Both the position numbers and the translations under genes were made by a program. A stretch of DNA of 64,000 nt, taken from JBCBGF01 sp038526915. GTDB lineage: Bacteria > Pseudomonadota > Alphaproteobacteria > Rhodobacterales > Rhodobacteraceae. The stretch spans positions 1-64,000 of the forward strand of contig JBCBGF010000009.1 of the NCBI GenBank assembly GCA_038526915.1, read 5' to 3'. Of the stretch, positions 36,037 through 45,321 are shown in pieces; the first letter of the stretch is position 1; each line of letters opens with the position of its first letter. The notes below the pieces were generated by a model, which was given only the letters and a program-made list of their open reading frames with translations, searched no databases and was not told where the DNA came from.

Positions 36037-37269
36037 ATGTGCGCCATTGCACTTGCCGCTGAAAACACCGCTCCGGGCCATGGGCCGGACTTAGGGCGCT
36101 TTGACTGGGAAGATCCGCTGCGCCTGGAAGACGGGCTGAGCGAGGATGAACGGATGCTGCGCGATGCGGCGCGCGGCTTTGCCACCGACAAGCTCGCCCC
36201 GCGCGTGATTGACGCCTATCGCGAGGAAAGCGTGGCCCCCGGTATCTTCGCCCAGATGGGGGAGGCGGGGCTGTTGGGTGTCACGATCCCCGAGGCCTAT
36301 GGCGGGCTGGGCGCGGGATATGTGACCTATGGTCTGGTTGCGCGGGAGATTGAGCGGGTGGATTCGGGCTATCGCTCGATGATGTCGGTGCAGTCGAGCC
36401 TCGTGATGTACCCGATCCATGCCTATGGGACCGAGGCGCAGCGGCAGAAGTATCTGCCGGGGCTGGCGGCGGGGACGCTGATTGGCTGTTTCGGGCTGAC
36501 CGAGCCTGACGCGGGATCGGACCCGGCGGGGATGAAGACGCGGGCGGAGAAGATCGACGGCGGCTATCGCCTGACCGGATCGAAGATGTGGATCTCGAAT
36601 AGCCCGATTGCGGATGTGTTCGTGGTCTGGGCCAAGTCGGACGCGCATGACGGCAAGATCAAGGGCTTCGTGCTGGAGAAGGGTATGAAAGGCCTGTCTG
36701 CGCCGAAGGTCGGCGGCAAGCTAAGCCTGCGGGCGAGTGTCACGGGCGAGATCGTGATGGATGGCGTCGAGGTGGGCGAGGATGCCCTGCTGCTCGGCGT
36801 GCAGGGGCTGAAGGGGCCGTTTGGGTGCCTCAACCGCGCGCGCTATGGCATCGCCTGGGGCGTGATGGGGGCGGCGGAGTTTTGTTGGCACGCGGCGCGG
36901 CAGTATGGGCTCGACCGCAAGCAATTCGGCAAGCCCATCGCGGGGACGCAGCTGTTCCAAAAGAAGCTAGCTGACATGCAAACCGAGATCGCGCTGGGCC
37001 TGGGCGCCGCGTTGCAGGTGGGCCGGGCGATGGAGGCGGGAACCGCCGCGCCCGAGATGATCAGCCTGATCAAGCGCAACAACTGCGGCAAGGCGCTGGA
37101 CGTCGCGCGGGCGGCGCGGGACATGCATGGCGGGAACGGGATTTCCGAGGAATTTCAGGTGATCCGTCACATGATGAACCTCGAGACCGTCAACACCTAT
37201 GAAGGCACGCATGATATCCACGCGCTGATCCTGGGTCGCGCGCAGACGGGCCTGCAGGCGTTTTTCTAG
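36037..37269 (+). CDS. gcdH: Glutaryl-CoA dehydrogenase (acyl-CoA dehydrogenase family)
   Basis: The 410-residue flavoenzyme oxidises and decarboxylates glutaryl-CoA to crotonyl-CoA in lysine, tryptophan and aromatic degradation. GCDH-specific text includes the early FDWEDPLRLEDGLSEDE, GCFGLTEPDAGSDPAGM at the FAD site, LNRARYGIAWGVMGAAEFC and the catalytic Glu in NTYEGTHDIHALILGRAQTG. The length suits GCDH. A gagggtgcct leader precedes the ATG. It is 74 bases after the BASS gene and abuts the next gene, whose ATG begins right after this stop. Confidence 0.9.
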   Translation: MCAIALAAENTAPGHGPDLGRFDWEDPLRLEDGLSEDERMLRDAARGFATDKLAPRVIDAYREESVAPGIFAQMGEAGLLGVTIPEAYGGLGAGYVTYGLVAREIERVDSGYRSMMSVQSSLVMYPIHAYGTEAQRQKYLPGLAAGTLIGCFGLTEPDAGSDPAGMKTRAEKIDGGYRLTGSKMWISNSPIADVFVVWAKSDAHDGKIKGFVLEKGMKGLSAPKVGGKLSLRASVTGEIVMDGVEVGEDALLLGVQGLKGPFGCLNRARYGIAWGVMGAAEFCWHAARQYGLDRKQFGKPIAGTQLFQKKLADMQTEIALGLGAALQVGRAMEAGTAAPEMISLIKRNNCGKALDVARAARDMHGGNGISEEFQVIRHMMNLETVNTYEGTHDIHALILGRAQTGLQAFF

Positions 37270-38364
37270 ATGCCCGGTGACGGGGGCCTGCCTGCGACGA
37301 TGCGGGCGATGGTCACCATGGGGCATGGCGATCTGGATCAGATGGTGTTCCACGCCGATTGGCCGCGTCCCGAGCCTGCGCCCGGTGAGGTGATGATCCG
37401 GGTTAGGGCTTGCGGGCTGAACAATACCGATGTGAACACGCGGTCAGGTTGGTATTCCAAGGCGGTGACCGAAGCGACGACCGGTGGCGCGTTCGACACC
37501 GTGTCGGACGAAGACCCGACATCGGGCGGTACGCCGATCATGTTTCCACGGATCCAAGGCGCGGATATTTGCGGCGAGATCGTGGGAGTTGGCGTTGGGG
37601 TCGATGCCGCGCGGATCGGGGAACGGGTTATTAGCGATAACTGGCTGCGCGACCTGGACGATCCGGAAAACATGTCGAAGGTCGGGTATTTCGGGTCCGA
37701 GCGCGATGGCGGGTTTGCCGAATACACGACGCTGCCCGCACAGAACGCGATTGCCGTTGTCTCGAACTTGAGCGACGCGGAACTCGCGACGTTTTCGTGT
37801 TCGTATTCCACCGCCGAGGGGATGCTGACGCGGGCGGCGGTGACGGAAGCGGATACGGTGCTTGTGCCGGGCGCGTCGGGGGGCGTTGGCGGGGCGCTGG
37901 TTCAACTGGCCAAGCGCCGGGGTGCGCGGGTGATCGCGATGGCGTCGGAGGCCAAGCACGGCGAGGTGGCCAAGCTCGGGCCCGACCGTATTCTGGCGCG
38001 TGCACCGGAGAACCTGCGGGCGGCGCTGGGCGATGAGGCGGTGACGGTGGTGGCCGATGTGGTCGGCGGGCCGGGCTGGGCGGAGTTGATTGATGTGCTG
38101 GAACGCGGCGGACGGTACACCTGTTCCGGCGCGATTGCGGGGCCGATGGTGACGCTTGATCTGCGGACCTTTTATCTGCGCGATCTGACCTTCACTGGGT
38201 CGACGGTGATTGACGCGCAGGTGATGGCGAACCTGGTCCGCTACATCGAGGCGGGGGAGATCGCGCCGGTGGTGGCGGCGGTCTATCCGCTGGAAGAGCT
38301 CCACGCGGCGCAAGCGGCGTTTATCGCCAAGACATACGCCGGGAATATCGTGGTGACGCCCTAG
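37270..38364 (+). CDS. Zinc-independent MDR oxidoreductase (quinone-reductase-like)
   Basis: The 364-residue protein is of the medium-chain dehydrogenase/reductase superfamily: GroES-like N-terminal part (PAPGEVMIRVRACGLNNTDV), a GADICGEIVGVG segment, and a nucleotide-binding GASGGVGGALVQLAK region. The Cys/His/Glu catalytic zinc set of alcohol dehydrogenases is absent, so an NADPH-dependent enoyl or quinone reductase role is more likely. The ATG at 37270 follows the gcdH stop directly; Met at 37309 could also start it. It overlaps by 4 bases the end of the convergent E1 gene. Confidence 0.82.
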   Translation: MPGDGGLPATMRAMVTMGHGDLDQMVFHADWPRPEPAPGEVMIRVRACGLNNTDVNTRSGWYSKAVTEATTGGAFDTVSDEDPTSGGTPIMFPRIQGADICGEIVGVGVGVDAARIGERVISDNWLRDLDDPENMSKVGYFGSERDGGFAEYTTLPAQNAIAVVSNLSDAELATFSCSYSTAEGMLTRAAVTEADTVLVPGASGGVGGALVQLAKRRGARVIAMASEAKHGEVAKLGPDRILARAPENLRAALGDEAVTVVADVVGGPGWAELIDVLERGGRYTCSGAIAGPMVTLDLRTFYLRDLTFTGSTVIDAQVMANLVRYIEAGEIAPVVAAVYPLEELHAAQAAFIAKTYAGNIVVTP

Positions 38365-40547
38365 GCTTTTCGCGACCAGAGCGCCGACGCGGCCTCTACG
38401 ATCCCGTCGGTCTGCGGCATCGTCGCGGCATAGGCGGGACCGGTGGCGATGAAGCTGTCTTCGGCCGTCAGGCGGGCGAAGCGCAGGTCCGTCTCTTCGG
38501 CCAAAAGCGCCATCAACCCTTCCGCCACCCCGCCCGAGCGCCGGGTCTCATCCACGATCAGGGCGTGGCTGCATCCTTCAAGCGCAGCGAGCAGACCTTG
38601 CGCGGGCAGGGGCGAGAGCCAGCGTAGGTCGATCACACGGGTCTGGGTGCCGGTCTCTGCCAGTCGTGCCTGCGCCTGGCGGCAGAAATAGTGCCCGTTG
38701 CCGAAGCTGATAAGCGCAAGCGGCCCGGTGCCGGTGACCCCGACCTCGCCCAGGGACACGCGTTCGTCCGGCGCGGGATAAAGCGACATCCAGCCGCCAT
38801 CGCCGGCGGCGTGCAGATCCCGCGTGGCGTAGAGCGCGATGGGTTCGAGGAAGACGACCACCCGTTGTTCGTCGCGAGCGAGCCGCACGCATTCGCGCAG
38901 CATCCCCGCCGCATCCGCCCCATTGGAGGGGCAGGCGAGGATCAGCCCCGGAATGTCGCGCAGGACGGCGAGGGAGTTGTCATTGTGGAAATGCCCGCCG
39001 AAGCCTTTCTGATACCCCAGACCCGCGATGCGGATGACCATGGGGTTGGCAAATTGTCCGTTTGAGAAGAAGGGCAGGGTGGCCGCCTCGCCCCGCAGCT
39101 GATCCTCAGCGTTGTGGAGATATGCCAGAAACTGGATCTCCGGGATCGGCAAGAGGCCGTTATGCGCAAGCCCAATCCCGAGGCCCAGGATCGTTTGCTC
39201 ATCCAGCAGCGTGTCGAACACCCGATCGGTGCCGAACCGGGCCTGAAGCTTTTGCGTCACCCCGTAGACCCCGCCCTTGCGCCCGACATCTTCGCCCATC
39301 ACGGTGATCTCGGGGTAGGTCAGCATCAGATCGGTCAGGGCCCAGTTGATCAGGCGCGACAGGGGCTGGGGCGTGTCGAGCGCCTTGAGATCGGTGCCGA
39401 AAGCCTTGGCGCGGGCGTCCGGGCTTGGGCCATTGACCGGCGCGTTCTCCCGCGCGGGCGGGATCAGCGCGGACATCACGTCTTGGGCGGTCTCCAGGTG
39501 CGGGCGGTGGATAACCTCTAAGGCCAGTTGGGCGACCTCTGCCCGTATCTCCTGGTATATCGCGAGCGCCGCCTCTGGTGACAGTGCCCCGGCGTCGCGC
39601 AACAGGCGGACGGAGTGCAGCAGGGGATCGTTTGCCTCTTCCGCCTCGACCTCGGCGCGGGAGAGGTAGGTGGTGGGCACATCTGCGCCTGCGTGCCCGA
39701 AGAGGCGGACGGTGCGCACATGCAAGATCGCCGGTCTGCGGTGGCGGCGCACATAGTCCGCGGCGTCACTGGCGACCTTGTAGGTCTCGTAGAGATCCAG
39801 CCCGTCGCAGGTGAAATACGTCAGGGCGGGCCTGTGCGCGAGCGTGGCGGCAACCCAGCCCTTGGGTGATTTGACCGAAATGCCGATGCCATTGTCCTCG
39901 CACACAAAGAGGATCGGCATCGCCAGGCCTTGGAACGCCGCCCATTGGGCGCTGTTGAGCGCGCCTTGCGCGGTTGAGTGGTTCAGTGAGGCATCGCCAA
40001 AGGAGGTGAGCACAATCCCGTCATCGGCCAGCACCTTGCGTGCCGCCGGGTTCCGCCGCGCGAGCCCGATGGAATAGGCCGCCCCTACGGCCTTGGGCAG
40101 ATGGCTGGCGATGGTCGAGGTTTGCGGCGGGATCATCAGCGCCTTGGAGCCCAGCACCTTGTGCCGCCCGCCGGAGATCGGGTCGTCGTAGGAGCAGGCA
40201 AAGCTGAGGAGCATGTCACGCGCGATGTCCTGACCTGGCACCTGATCGGCGCGGGCAATCTGGAAGGCGGCATCGCGGTAGTGGAGAAACGCCATGTCGG
40301 TGGGGCGTGTGGCGGCGGCGACAGCGGCCATGCCTTCATGCCCGGATGAGCCGATGGTGTAGTAGCCGGTGCCCGCCTTCTGCATCTCGCGGCTTTGCAG
40401 ATCGAGGGCGCGGCTGAGACAGCCAGCGCGGTACAGCCCGACTGCCGTGTCGGCGTCCAGTGGGCCGGAGGGGGGCGCGCCGTTGGGCAGCGTCTCTTCG
40501 GTGACGCGCCGCAGGAAGTTGTCGTGGACAATGGCCGCGCGATCCAT
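38361..40547 (-). CDS. 2-Oxoacid dehydrogenase E1, fused alpha and beta subunits
   Basis: The protein is about 728 residues from the ATG at 40547 (upstream ATGs at 40607 and 40634 are in frame). The N-terminal half is the E1-alpha fold: GYYTIGSSGHEGM, then the thiamine-diphosphate motif GDASLNHSTAQGALN and CEDNGIGISV. After a linker near residue 380, the C-terminal half is E1-beta (VMGEDVGRKGGVYGVT, EQTILGLGIGLAHNG, the PEIQFLAYLHNAEDQLRGEA region, PSNGADAAGMLRE). Such E1 enzymes decarboxylate branched-chain or other 2-oxo acids for transfer to a lipoyl E2. No E2 or E3 gene is in the window, so partners must be encoded elsewhere. Alpha-beta fusion is less common than separate genes. Confidence 0.88.
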   Translation of the reverse strand: MDRAAIVHDNFLRRVTEETLPNGAPPSGPLDADTAVGLYRAGCLSRALDLQSREMQKAGTGYYTIGSSGHEGMAAVAAATRPTDMAFLHYRDAAFQIARADQVPGQDIARDMLLSFACSYDDPISGGRHKVLGSKALMIPPQTSTIASHLPKAVGAAYSIGLARRNPAARKVLADDGIVLTSFGDASLNHSTAQGALNSAQWAAFQGLAMPILFVCEDNGIGISVKSPKGWVAATLAHRPALTYFTCDGLDLYETYKVASDAADYVRRHRRPAILHVRTVRLFGHAGADVPTTYLSRAEVEAEEANDPLLHSVRLLRDAGALSPEAALAIYQEIRAEVAQLALEVIHRPHLETAQDVMSALIPPARENAPVNGPSPDARAKAFGTDLKALDTPQPLSRLINWALTDLMLTYPEITVMGEDVGRKGGVYGVTQKLQARFGTDRVFDTLLDEQTILGLGIGLAHNGLLPIPEIQFLAYLHNAEDQLRGEAATLPFFSNGQFANPMVIRIAGLGYQKGFGGHFHNDNSLAVLRDIPGLILACPSNGADAAGMLRECVRLARDEQRVVVFLEPIALYATRDLHAAGDGGWMSLYPAPDERVSLGEVGVTGTGPLALISFGNGHYFCRQAQARLAETGTQTRVIDLRWLSPLPAQGLLAALEGCSHALIVDETRRSGGVAEGLMALLAEETDLRFARLTAEDSFIATGPAYAATMPQTDGIVEAASALWSRKA

Positions 40548-40788
40548 CGTCAGGATGCCTGTTGGGACAGATGGTGGGGAAGGGGCGTGGCGGTCATGGT
40601 GGCCCATTACATCGTTCTGTGCGCCGGGGCACAAGCATATGGAGGCCCCATTCGAGACCGCGTGTCTAATTCGGCGTCGTTAAACTGTTATTTATTCGAT
40701 GTGAGCCACGCTGTGTCTTGGCGGATGGACCGGACTCATGTTTCACTCGCGGCATTGCACGAACGAATTGTTTTCTGGGAGGTCCGCC

Positions 40789-43623
40789 ATGCGCCGTGGT
40801 CTGTGTCGAGCACTTGTTTCCGCAACCCTCTTGACCACCGCTGCGCCGGCCTTTGCCGAGGACAACGTGATGGTTGTCTTTGACGGCTCAAACTCGATGT
40901 GGGGGCAAATCGATGGCCTCTCGAAGATCGAGATTGCGCGGGATGTGATGGACAATCTCTTGGGGGATTGGGTCGATGAGCGCCGCGTGGGGTTGATGGC
41001 ATATGGGCACCGGCGCCGGGGCGATTGCGGGGATATCGAAGTTCTGGTGACGCCAGGTGCCGCGGAACGCGGGGCGATCCTCGACCGGATTGCGGGCATC
41101 ACGCCCACCGGCAAGACACCCTTGACCGACGCGGTTCAGCAGGCCGCCGAAGCCCTGTCGTATGAGGATAGCCCGGCCACGGTCGTTCTGATCTCGGACG
41201 GGGTGGAAAGCTGTGAGCGTGATCCCTGTGCGCTGGCCCGGGCGTTGGAACAAGGCGGCGTCGGGTTCACAGCTCATGTCGTGGGCTTTGGGTTGGGGCG
41301 TGAGGAAGACACACGCTCGCTCGCCTGCATCGCCGAGGCGACGGGCGGGCAGTATATCACGGCGGCAAATGCCGACGAACTGGGGGATGCGCTGAGTGCG
41401 GTGGGCAGTGCGGTGGCGCAGGCCGTGCCTGTTGCGGCCCCGTTGCCTGCGCCGACGCAAGTCCCGGAACCAGAGCCTGTGCCGGATCTGGAGACCGTTC
41501 TGGTGGACGGGCCCGATACGGCCATCGGTGGGTCTGACATCGTTGTGACCTGGGATCCGACGGTGGCGGAGGGCGATTATATCAATATCGTGCCGGTGGG
41601 GGCGGAGGACAACGATTTTGGCACGTATGAGCGGATTGGCCGTTCGAGTGAGGTTGAGATTGCGGTTACGGGCACGCCGGGCGCCTATGAGATCCGGTAT
41701 CTGCACAGTGACACCTACGAGGTTTTGGGCCGCCGCGCGCTGACCATCATCGAGCCGGAGGTGGCGCTGTCGGTCACCGCACCGGTCACCGCTGGCGCGC
41801 GGTTCGATGTGTCCTGGACGCCGACGATCAACCGGCGCGACTATGTGGCGATTGTGCCAGTGGGGGCGGAGGCCGGGTCTTTCGGGAATTATCAGAGCGT
41901 TCGCACCAGGGGCGAGGTGACCCTGACCGCGCCGGCTGATCCGGGCCTTTATGAGGTGCGCTATATCCTGAATGTCGACAGATCGACGGCGGGCAGCACC
42001 ACCGTGGAAGTGATGGCCCCCAGCGTGACCGTGCAAGCGCCAGACGCGGTGGCCACCGGTGGGTTGTTCGATGTCAGCTGGTCCGGGGCGGTGGATCCGC
42101 TGGACTATATCACCATCGTGCCCGCGGGGGCGGAGGCTGGGGCGTTTGGCAATTTCATCAAAGTGCGCGATGACGGGCGGGGCCGAGTGCGCGCGCCCGA
42201 GGATGCAGGGCAATATGAGGTGCGCTATATCCTGAACGAGGGCAACCGAACCTTGGCCTCGGTCCCGATCGAGGTGGTGGCGCCTGATGTCACGATCTCG
42301 GGGCCTGCGTCGGTTCTGACGGGTGAGACGTTTGACGTTGCGTGGAGCGCGTCCGTGCATCCACGCGATGTGATGGCGATTGTGCCCATGGGTGCGGCAG
42401 ACGGGACATTTGGGAACTATGTCACCGTGCGCGACAACGCCACCGGCCAACTGACCGCGCCGTCCGAGCCGGGCCTTTATGAGTTGCGCTATATCCTGGA
42501 CGAAGGCAGCAAGACCCTGGCGCGTGCCGCGATTGAGGTCACCGTGCCGGAGGTGACGATCTCAGCACCGGGGAGCGTTCTGGCGGGGTCGACATTTGAT
42601 GTGTCGTGGTCCGCCGCAATCAGCCCGCGCGACTACATCAATATCGTGCCGATGGGGGCGGATGAGGGCAGCTTTGGCAACTATGCGGTTGTGCGGGGCG
42701 ACAGGACCAAGGCCCTGCAGGCCCCGGCCGAGCCCGGTCTTTATGAGCTGCGCTATCTCTTGCGGGAGGGGAACACGACGCTGGCGCGGATACCGATTGA
42801 GGTGACGGCGGCGGAGGTGACGCTGAGCGCACCACAGACGGTCGTGGCCGGATCGGCTTTTGATGTGTCCTGGTCCGCGGCGATCAGCCCGCGGGACTAT
42901 ATCAACATCGTGCCGGTGGGAGCAGATGAGGGTGTTTTCGGCAACTATGCCGTCGTGCGCGACGACACGACAAAGGCGATCCAGGCCCCGTCTGATCCTG
43001 GCATGTATGAGGTGCGATACCTTTTGCGCGAAGGAAACAAGACCATCGCACGGGTGATGGTGGAAATCACGGAACCCCAGGTCACGATCAGTGCGGCAAG
43101 CGAGATACGGGCGGGCGAAGATTTGGCGGTTTCGTGGGACGGAACGGTCCATACCGGCGACTACGTGACCCTGTCGCCCATGGGGACACCGGACGACACG
43201 CTGGGCGTATACCGACAGGTCCGCACGAATACTGCGCTTGACTTGACCGCCCCCGATGAGACCGGCGTGTACGAGGTGCGCTATGTCCTGCGCGAAGGCG
43301 GGCGTGTGCTGGCGCGGCAGCGGGTCGAGGTGGTGGCGCGCGATGCCCAATTGGATGCAGGTGCGTCGATCAAGGCGCCTGACACCGCGGCCCCCGGCGC
43401 GACCATCGAGGTGAGCTGGGACGTGGACAGCGACAGTACCGATCAGCGGATCACGCTGGCGCGGGGGGATCAGGCGATCTTTACGTGGATCGCTGCGGAA
43501 AAGATCACCGGGGCCCCGCCCATGGCGCTAGCGATGCCCCAGACGCCGGGGGTCTATGAGATCCGCTTTCTCGATCTGGCCAACCAGGCGGTGCTCTCGC
43601 GCAAGGTGATCACGGTGGAGTGA
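40789..43623 (+). CDS. Exported VWA-domain protein with tandem beta-sandwich repeats
   Basis: The 944-residue protein starts at the ATG at 40789, after a gggagg site. A signal peptide ends near AFAED (residue 23). The von Willebrand A domain (residues 25 to 215) has an intact metal site start, FDGSNSM (Asp32, Ser34, Ser36), the TGKTPLTDAV Thr region and the LISDGVESC Asp region. After a Pro-rich hinge come eight tandem units of 88 residues (the last 94), each reading FDVSW, then YINIVP.GA, FGNY, and PG.YE.RY.L. They look like immunoglobulin-type beta-sandwiches on the cell surface or in the periplasm. The ligand is unknown; adhesion or matrix binding is a guess. Confidence 0.82.
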   Translation: MRRGLCRALVSATLLTTAAPAFAEDNVMVVFDGSNSMWGQIDGLSKIEIARDVMDNLLGDWVDERRVGLMAYGHRRRGDCGDIEVLVTPGAAERGAILDRIAGITPTGKTPLTDAVQQAAEALSYEDSPATVVLISDGVESCERDPCALARALEQGGVGFTAHVVGFGLGREEDTRSLACIAEATGGQYITAANADELGDALSAVGSAVAQAVPVAAPLPAPTQVPEPEPVPDLETVLVDGPDTAIGGSDIVVTWDPTVAEGDYINIVPVGAEDNDFGTYERIGRSSEVEIAVTGTPGAYEIRYLHSDTYEVLGRRALTIIEPEVALSVTAPVTAGARFDVSWTPTINRRDYVAIVPVGAEAGSFGNYQSVRTRGEVTLTAPADPGLYEVRYILNVDRSTAGSTTVEVMAPSVTVQAPDAVATGGLFDVSWSGAVDPLDYITIVPAGAEAGAFGNFIKVRDDGRGRVRAPEDAGQYEVRYILNEGNRTLASVPIEVVAPDVTISGPASVLTGETFDVAWSASVHPRDVMAIVPMGAADGTFGNYVTVRDNATGQLTAPSEPGLYELRYILDEGSKTLARAAIEVTVPEVTISAPGSVLAGSTFDVSWSAAISPRDYINIVPMGADEGSFGNYAVVRGDRTKALQAPAEPGLYELRYLLREGNTTLARIPIEVTAAEVTLSAPQTVVAGSAFDVSWSAAISPRDYINIVPVGADEGVFGNYAVVRDDTTKAIQAPSDPGMYEVRYLLREGNKTIARVMVEITEPQVTISAASEIRAGEDLAVSWDGTVHTGDYVTLSPMGTPDDTLGVYRQVRTNTALDLTAPDETGVYEVRYVLREGGRVLARQRVEVVARDAQLDAGASIKAPDTAAPGATIEVSWDVDSDSTDQRITLARGDQAIFTWIAAEKITGAPPMALAMPQTPGVYEIRFLDLANQAVLSRKVITVE
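41494..43620 (+). repeat. Tandem 264-bp (88-codon) repeats in the VWA protein gene
   Basis: The conserved Trp codon of each unit lies at 41551, 41815, 42079, 42343, 42607, 42871 and 43135, exactly 264 bases apart, and then at 43417 (282 bases). Units 5 and 6 are nearly identical over long stretches (from about 42598 and 42862), while the outer units have diverged. This pattern fits growth by unequal recombination from the middle. Confidence 0.88.
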
Positions 43624-43647
43624 CCCCGGCGATCTGAGGCAAACATT

Positions 43648-44745
43648 ATGGCATGTTCGGACCAAAACGCCTGGGTCACGGCCCAGACCGAGCGAGGTAC
43701 GCTCGCCCTTGATCCCGCGCTGGGGAACATCCGGCGGTTGGCGTTCCTGTGCGGCGACCGGCGTATCGCCCCGCTGCATGCCGCGCCGTGGCTCGACGAT
43801 GCCGATATCTTGAACGACCCCAGCCTGTTGCCGGTTGAACGGCGGCTGAGCGGCGATTTCTTTTGCGCCCCGTTTGGTGCCAGCGACGTAACGGATGCGC
43901 CGGCGCATGGGTGGACGGCCAACAGCGAATGGGAGGGTCTTGAGGCCAGACCCGGGGCCCTGTCGATGCGTCTCAAGCGTGAGGTGATGGGGGCCACGGT
44001 ATCGAAATCTCTGAACCTGTCGGACGACGCGCCGCTTCTTTACCAAGAGCATCTGATCGACGGAGGCGACGGGGGTCTGACGGTGGCCCACCACCCGATG
44101 GTGCGGCTGTCTGGGCGGGGGCGGTTTTCCTGTTCGCCGAAGCGGATCGTTTTGACCCCGGCAACGGCCCTTGATGCGGGCCGCAATGCCCTGGCGCTGG
44201 GCGCGCGCGTGCCGTCGATCACGACGGTTCCGGCGGCAGAGGGCGGGACGATTGACCTGCGGGACCTGCCCATTGCCGCGGCGCATGAGGATTTCGTGAC
44301 TTTGGTTGAGGCGCCGGGGGCGCGGCTGGGGTGGTCTGCGTTGCTACGTGAGGCGGAGGATGACATGGTCTTTGTCCTCAAGGACCCGCGCGTTTTGCCA
44401 GTGACGATGCTGTGGCACTCCAACGGCGGGCGCGACTATGCGCCGTGGAATGGACGGCATCGCGGGGTTCTGGGGATCGAGGACGGGTGCGCGGCGGGGG
44501 CCGATGGGCACGCGGCGGCTTTGGGGCCGAACCCGGTAGCGGACGAAGGGGTTGCGACGGCGCTGACGCTTGCGCCCGGGCGCACGCATCGGATCGCCCA
44601 TGTGATCGGCGCCATGCCACGGCCCAACGGATGGCGTCAGGTGGTCGACATCGCGCTGGAGGGCGCGCGGTTGGTTGTGACCGGGGATACCGGCGGGCGG
44701 GTCGAGATGGTGTTTCGCGCGGGGTTTTTCGATAGGGCGGAGTGA
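43648..44745 (+). CDS. Galactose-mutarotase-like protein of unknown function
   Basis: The 365-residue protein has the layout of the galactose mutarotase-like beta-supersandwich (LALDPALGNIRRLAFLCGDR at the start, then a LIDGGDGGLTVAHHPMVRLS region and LWHSNGGRDYAPWNGRHR). It lacks an obvious signal peptide. The catalytic His/Glu pair of aldose 1-epimerases could not be assigned, so the reaction is unknown; a carbohydrate-binding role is possible. It follows the VWA gene by 24 bases and converges with soxG, leaving 6 bases between stops. Confidence 0.55.
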   Translation: MACSDQNAWVTAQTERGTLALDPALGNIRRLAFLCGDRRIAPLHAAPWLDDADILNDPSLLPVERRLSGDFFCAPFGASDVTDAPAHGWTANSEWEGLEARPGALSMRLKREVMGATVSKSLNLSDDAPLLYQEHLIDGGDGGLTVAHHPMVRLSGRGRFSCSPKRIVLTPATALDAGRNALALGARVPSITTVPAAEGGTIDLRDLPIAAAHEDFVTLVEAPGARLGWSALLREAEDDMVFVLKDPRVLPVTMLWHSNGGRDYAPWNGRHRGVLGIEDGCAAGADGHAAALGPNPVADEGVATALTLAPGRTHRIAHVIGAMPRPNGWRQVVDIALEGARLVVTGDTGGRVEMVFRAGFFDRAE

Positions 44746-44751
44746 GCGTCG

Positions 44752-45321
44752 TCAGACCGTCACGACGTTGCGGAACGAGGTTTCAACGGCGTGCAGGAAC
44801 GAGCCCGCGGATGAGCTGGCCGACATCAGCCAGAACGCGTGAGGCCCGGTGCGGATGATGAGGGCCCCCATGTGCTCCATCATGCTTCGGCCCGAGCCGC
44901 CGACCTCAAATGTATGCACATCCAGCGGGCAGAGGCGTTCGAGGGCGGCGAGTGTATCGGGGCCGCTGGCCTCAAGGATCACCCAAGCATCGGTCTGATC
45001 GGTGGTGTAGCCGGTGTTGCCAAGCTTGGCGTCGATGACACCCCGCGCGTCCGGCGTGGGGTGGGGAAAGGCCAGAAGCAATTGGTCGGGCGCGGTGCGG
45101 ATCGCGCGCATCTCGCCCGCGATGGTGGAGAGTGTCGGGGCAGGAAGGGCGAGGCCCAAGCCATCTTGCAAGGCGCGGGTCAGCGCCGCGTCACCGCCCA
45201 GGGGGGTGGCGACGGAGACCAGGGCCAGGTCGGTGCGCGCGACGATGCGATTGCCGCCGATTGCGATGTCGGTGCCGTCCAGGGTCGGGCGGGCGTCCAG
45301 GGGGAAGGAAAACTCAGCCAC
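44752..45321 (-). CDS. soxG: Sarcosine oxidase gamma subunit
   Basis: This 189-residue protein is the last gene of soxBDAG. It resembles the small folate-barrel-like gamma subunit of heterotetrameric sarcosine oxidase (ALVSVATPLGGDAALTRAL, then TDQTDAWVILEASGP, ALERLCPLDVH and MEHMGALIIRTG). Its part in the complex is mainly structural. The GTG at 45321 overlaps the soxA stop by 8 bases and gives a normal N-terminus; an upstream in-frame ATG at 45384 lies inside soxA. Confidence 0.85.
   Translation of the reverse strand: MAEFSFPLDARPTLDGTDIAIGGNRIVARTDLALVSVATPLGGDAALTRALQDGLGLALPAPTLSTIAGEMRAIRTAPDQLLLAFPHPTPDARGVIDAKLGNTGYTTDQTDAWVILEASGPDTLAALERLCPLDVHTFEVGGSGRSMMEHMGALIIRTGPHAFWLMSASSSAGSFLHAVETSFRNVVTV

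Noticed and set aside
40888..42450. 520-codon - strand open frame with repetitive text
   Set aside because: Mirror of the tandem repeats in the VWA gene; repeat structure in the sense frame encodes a conserved beta fold.
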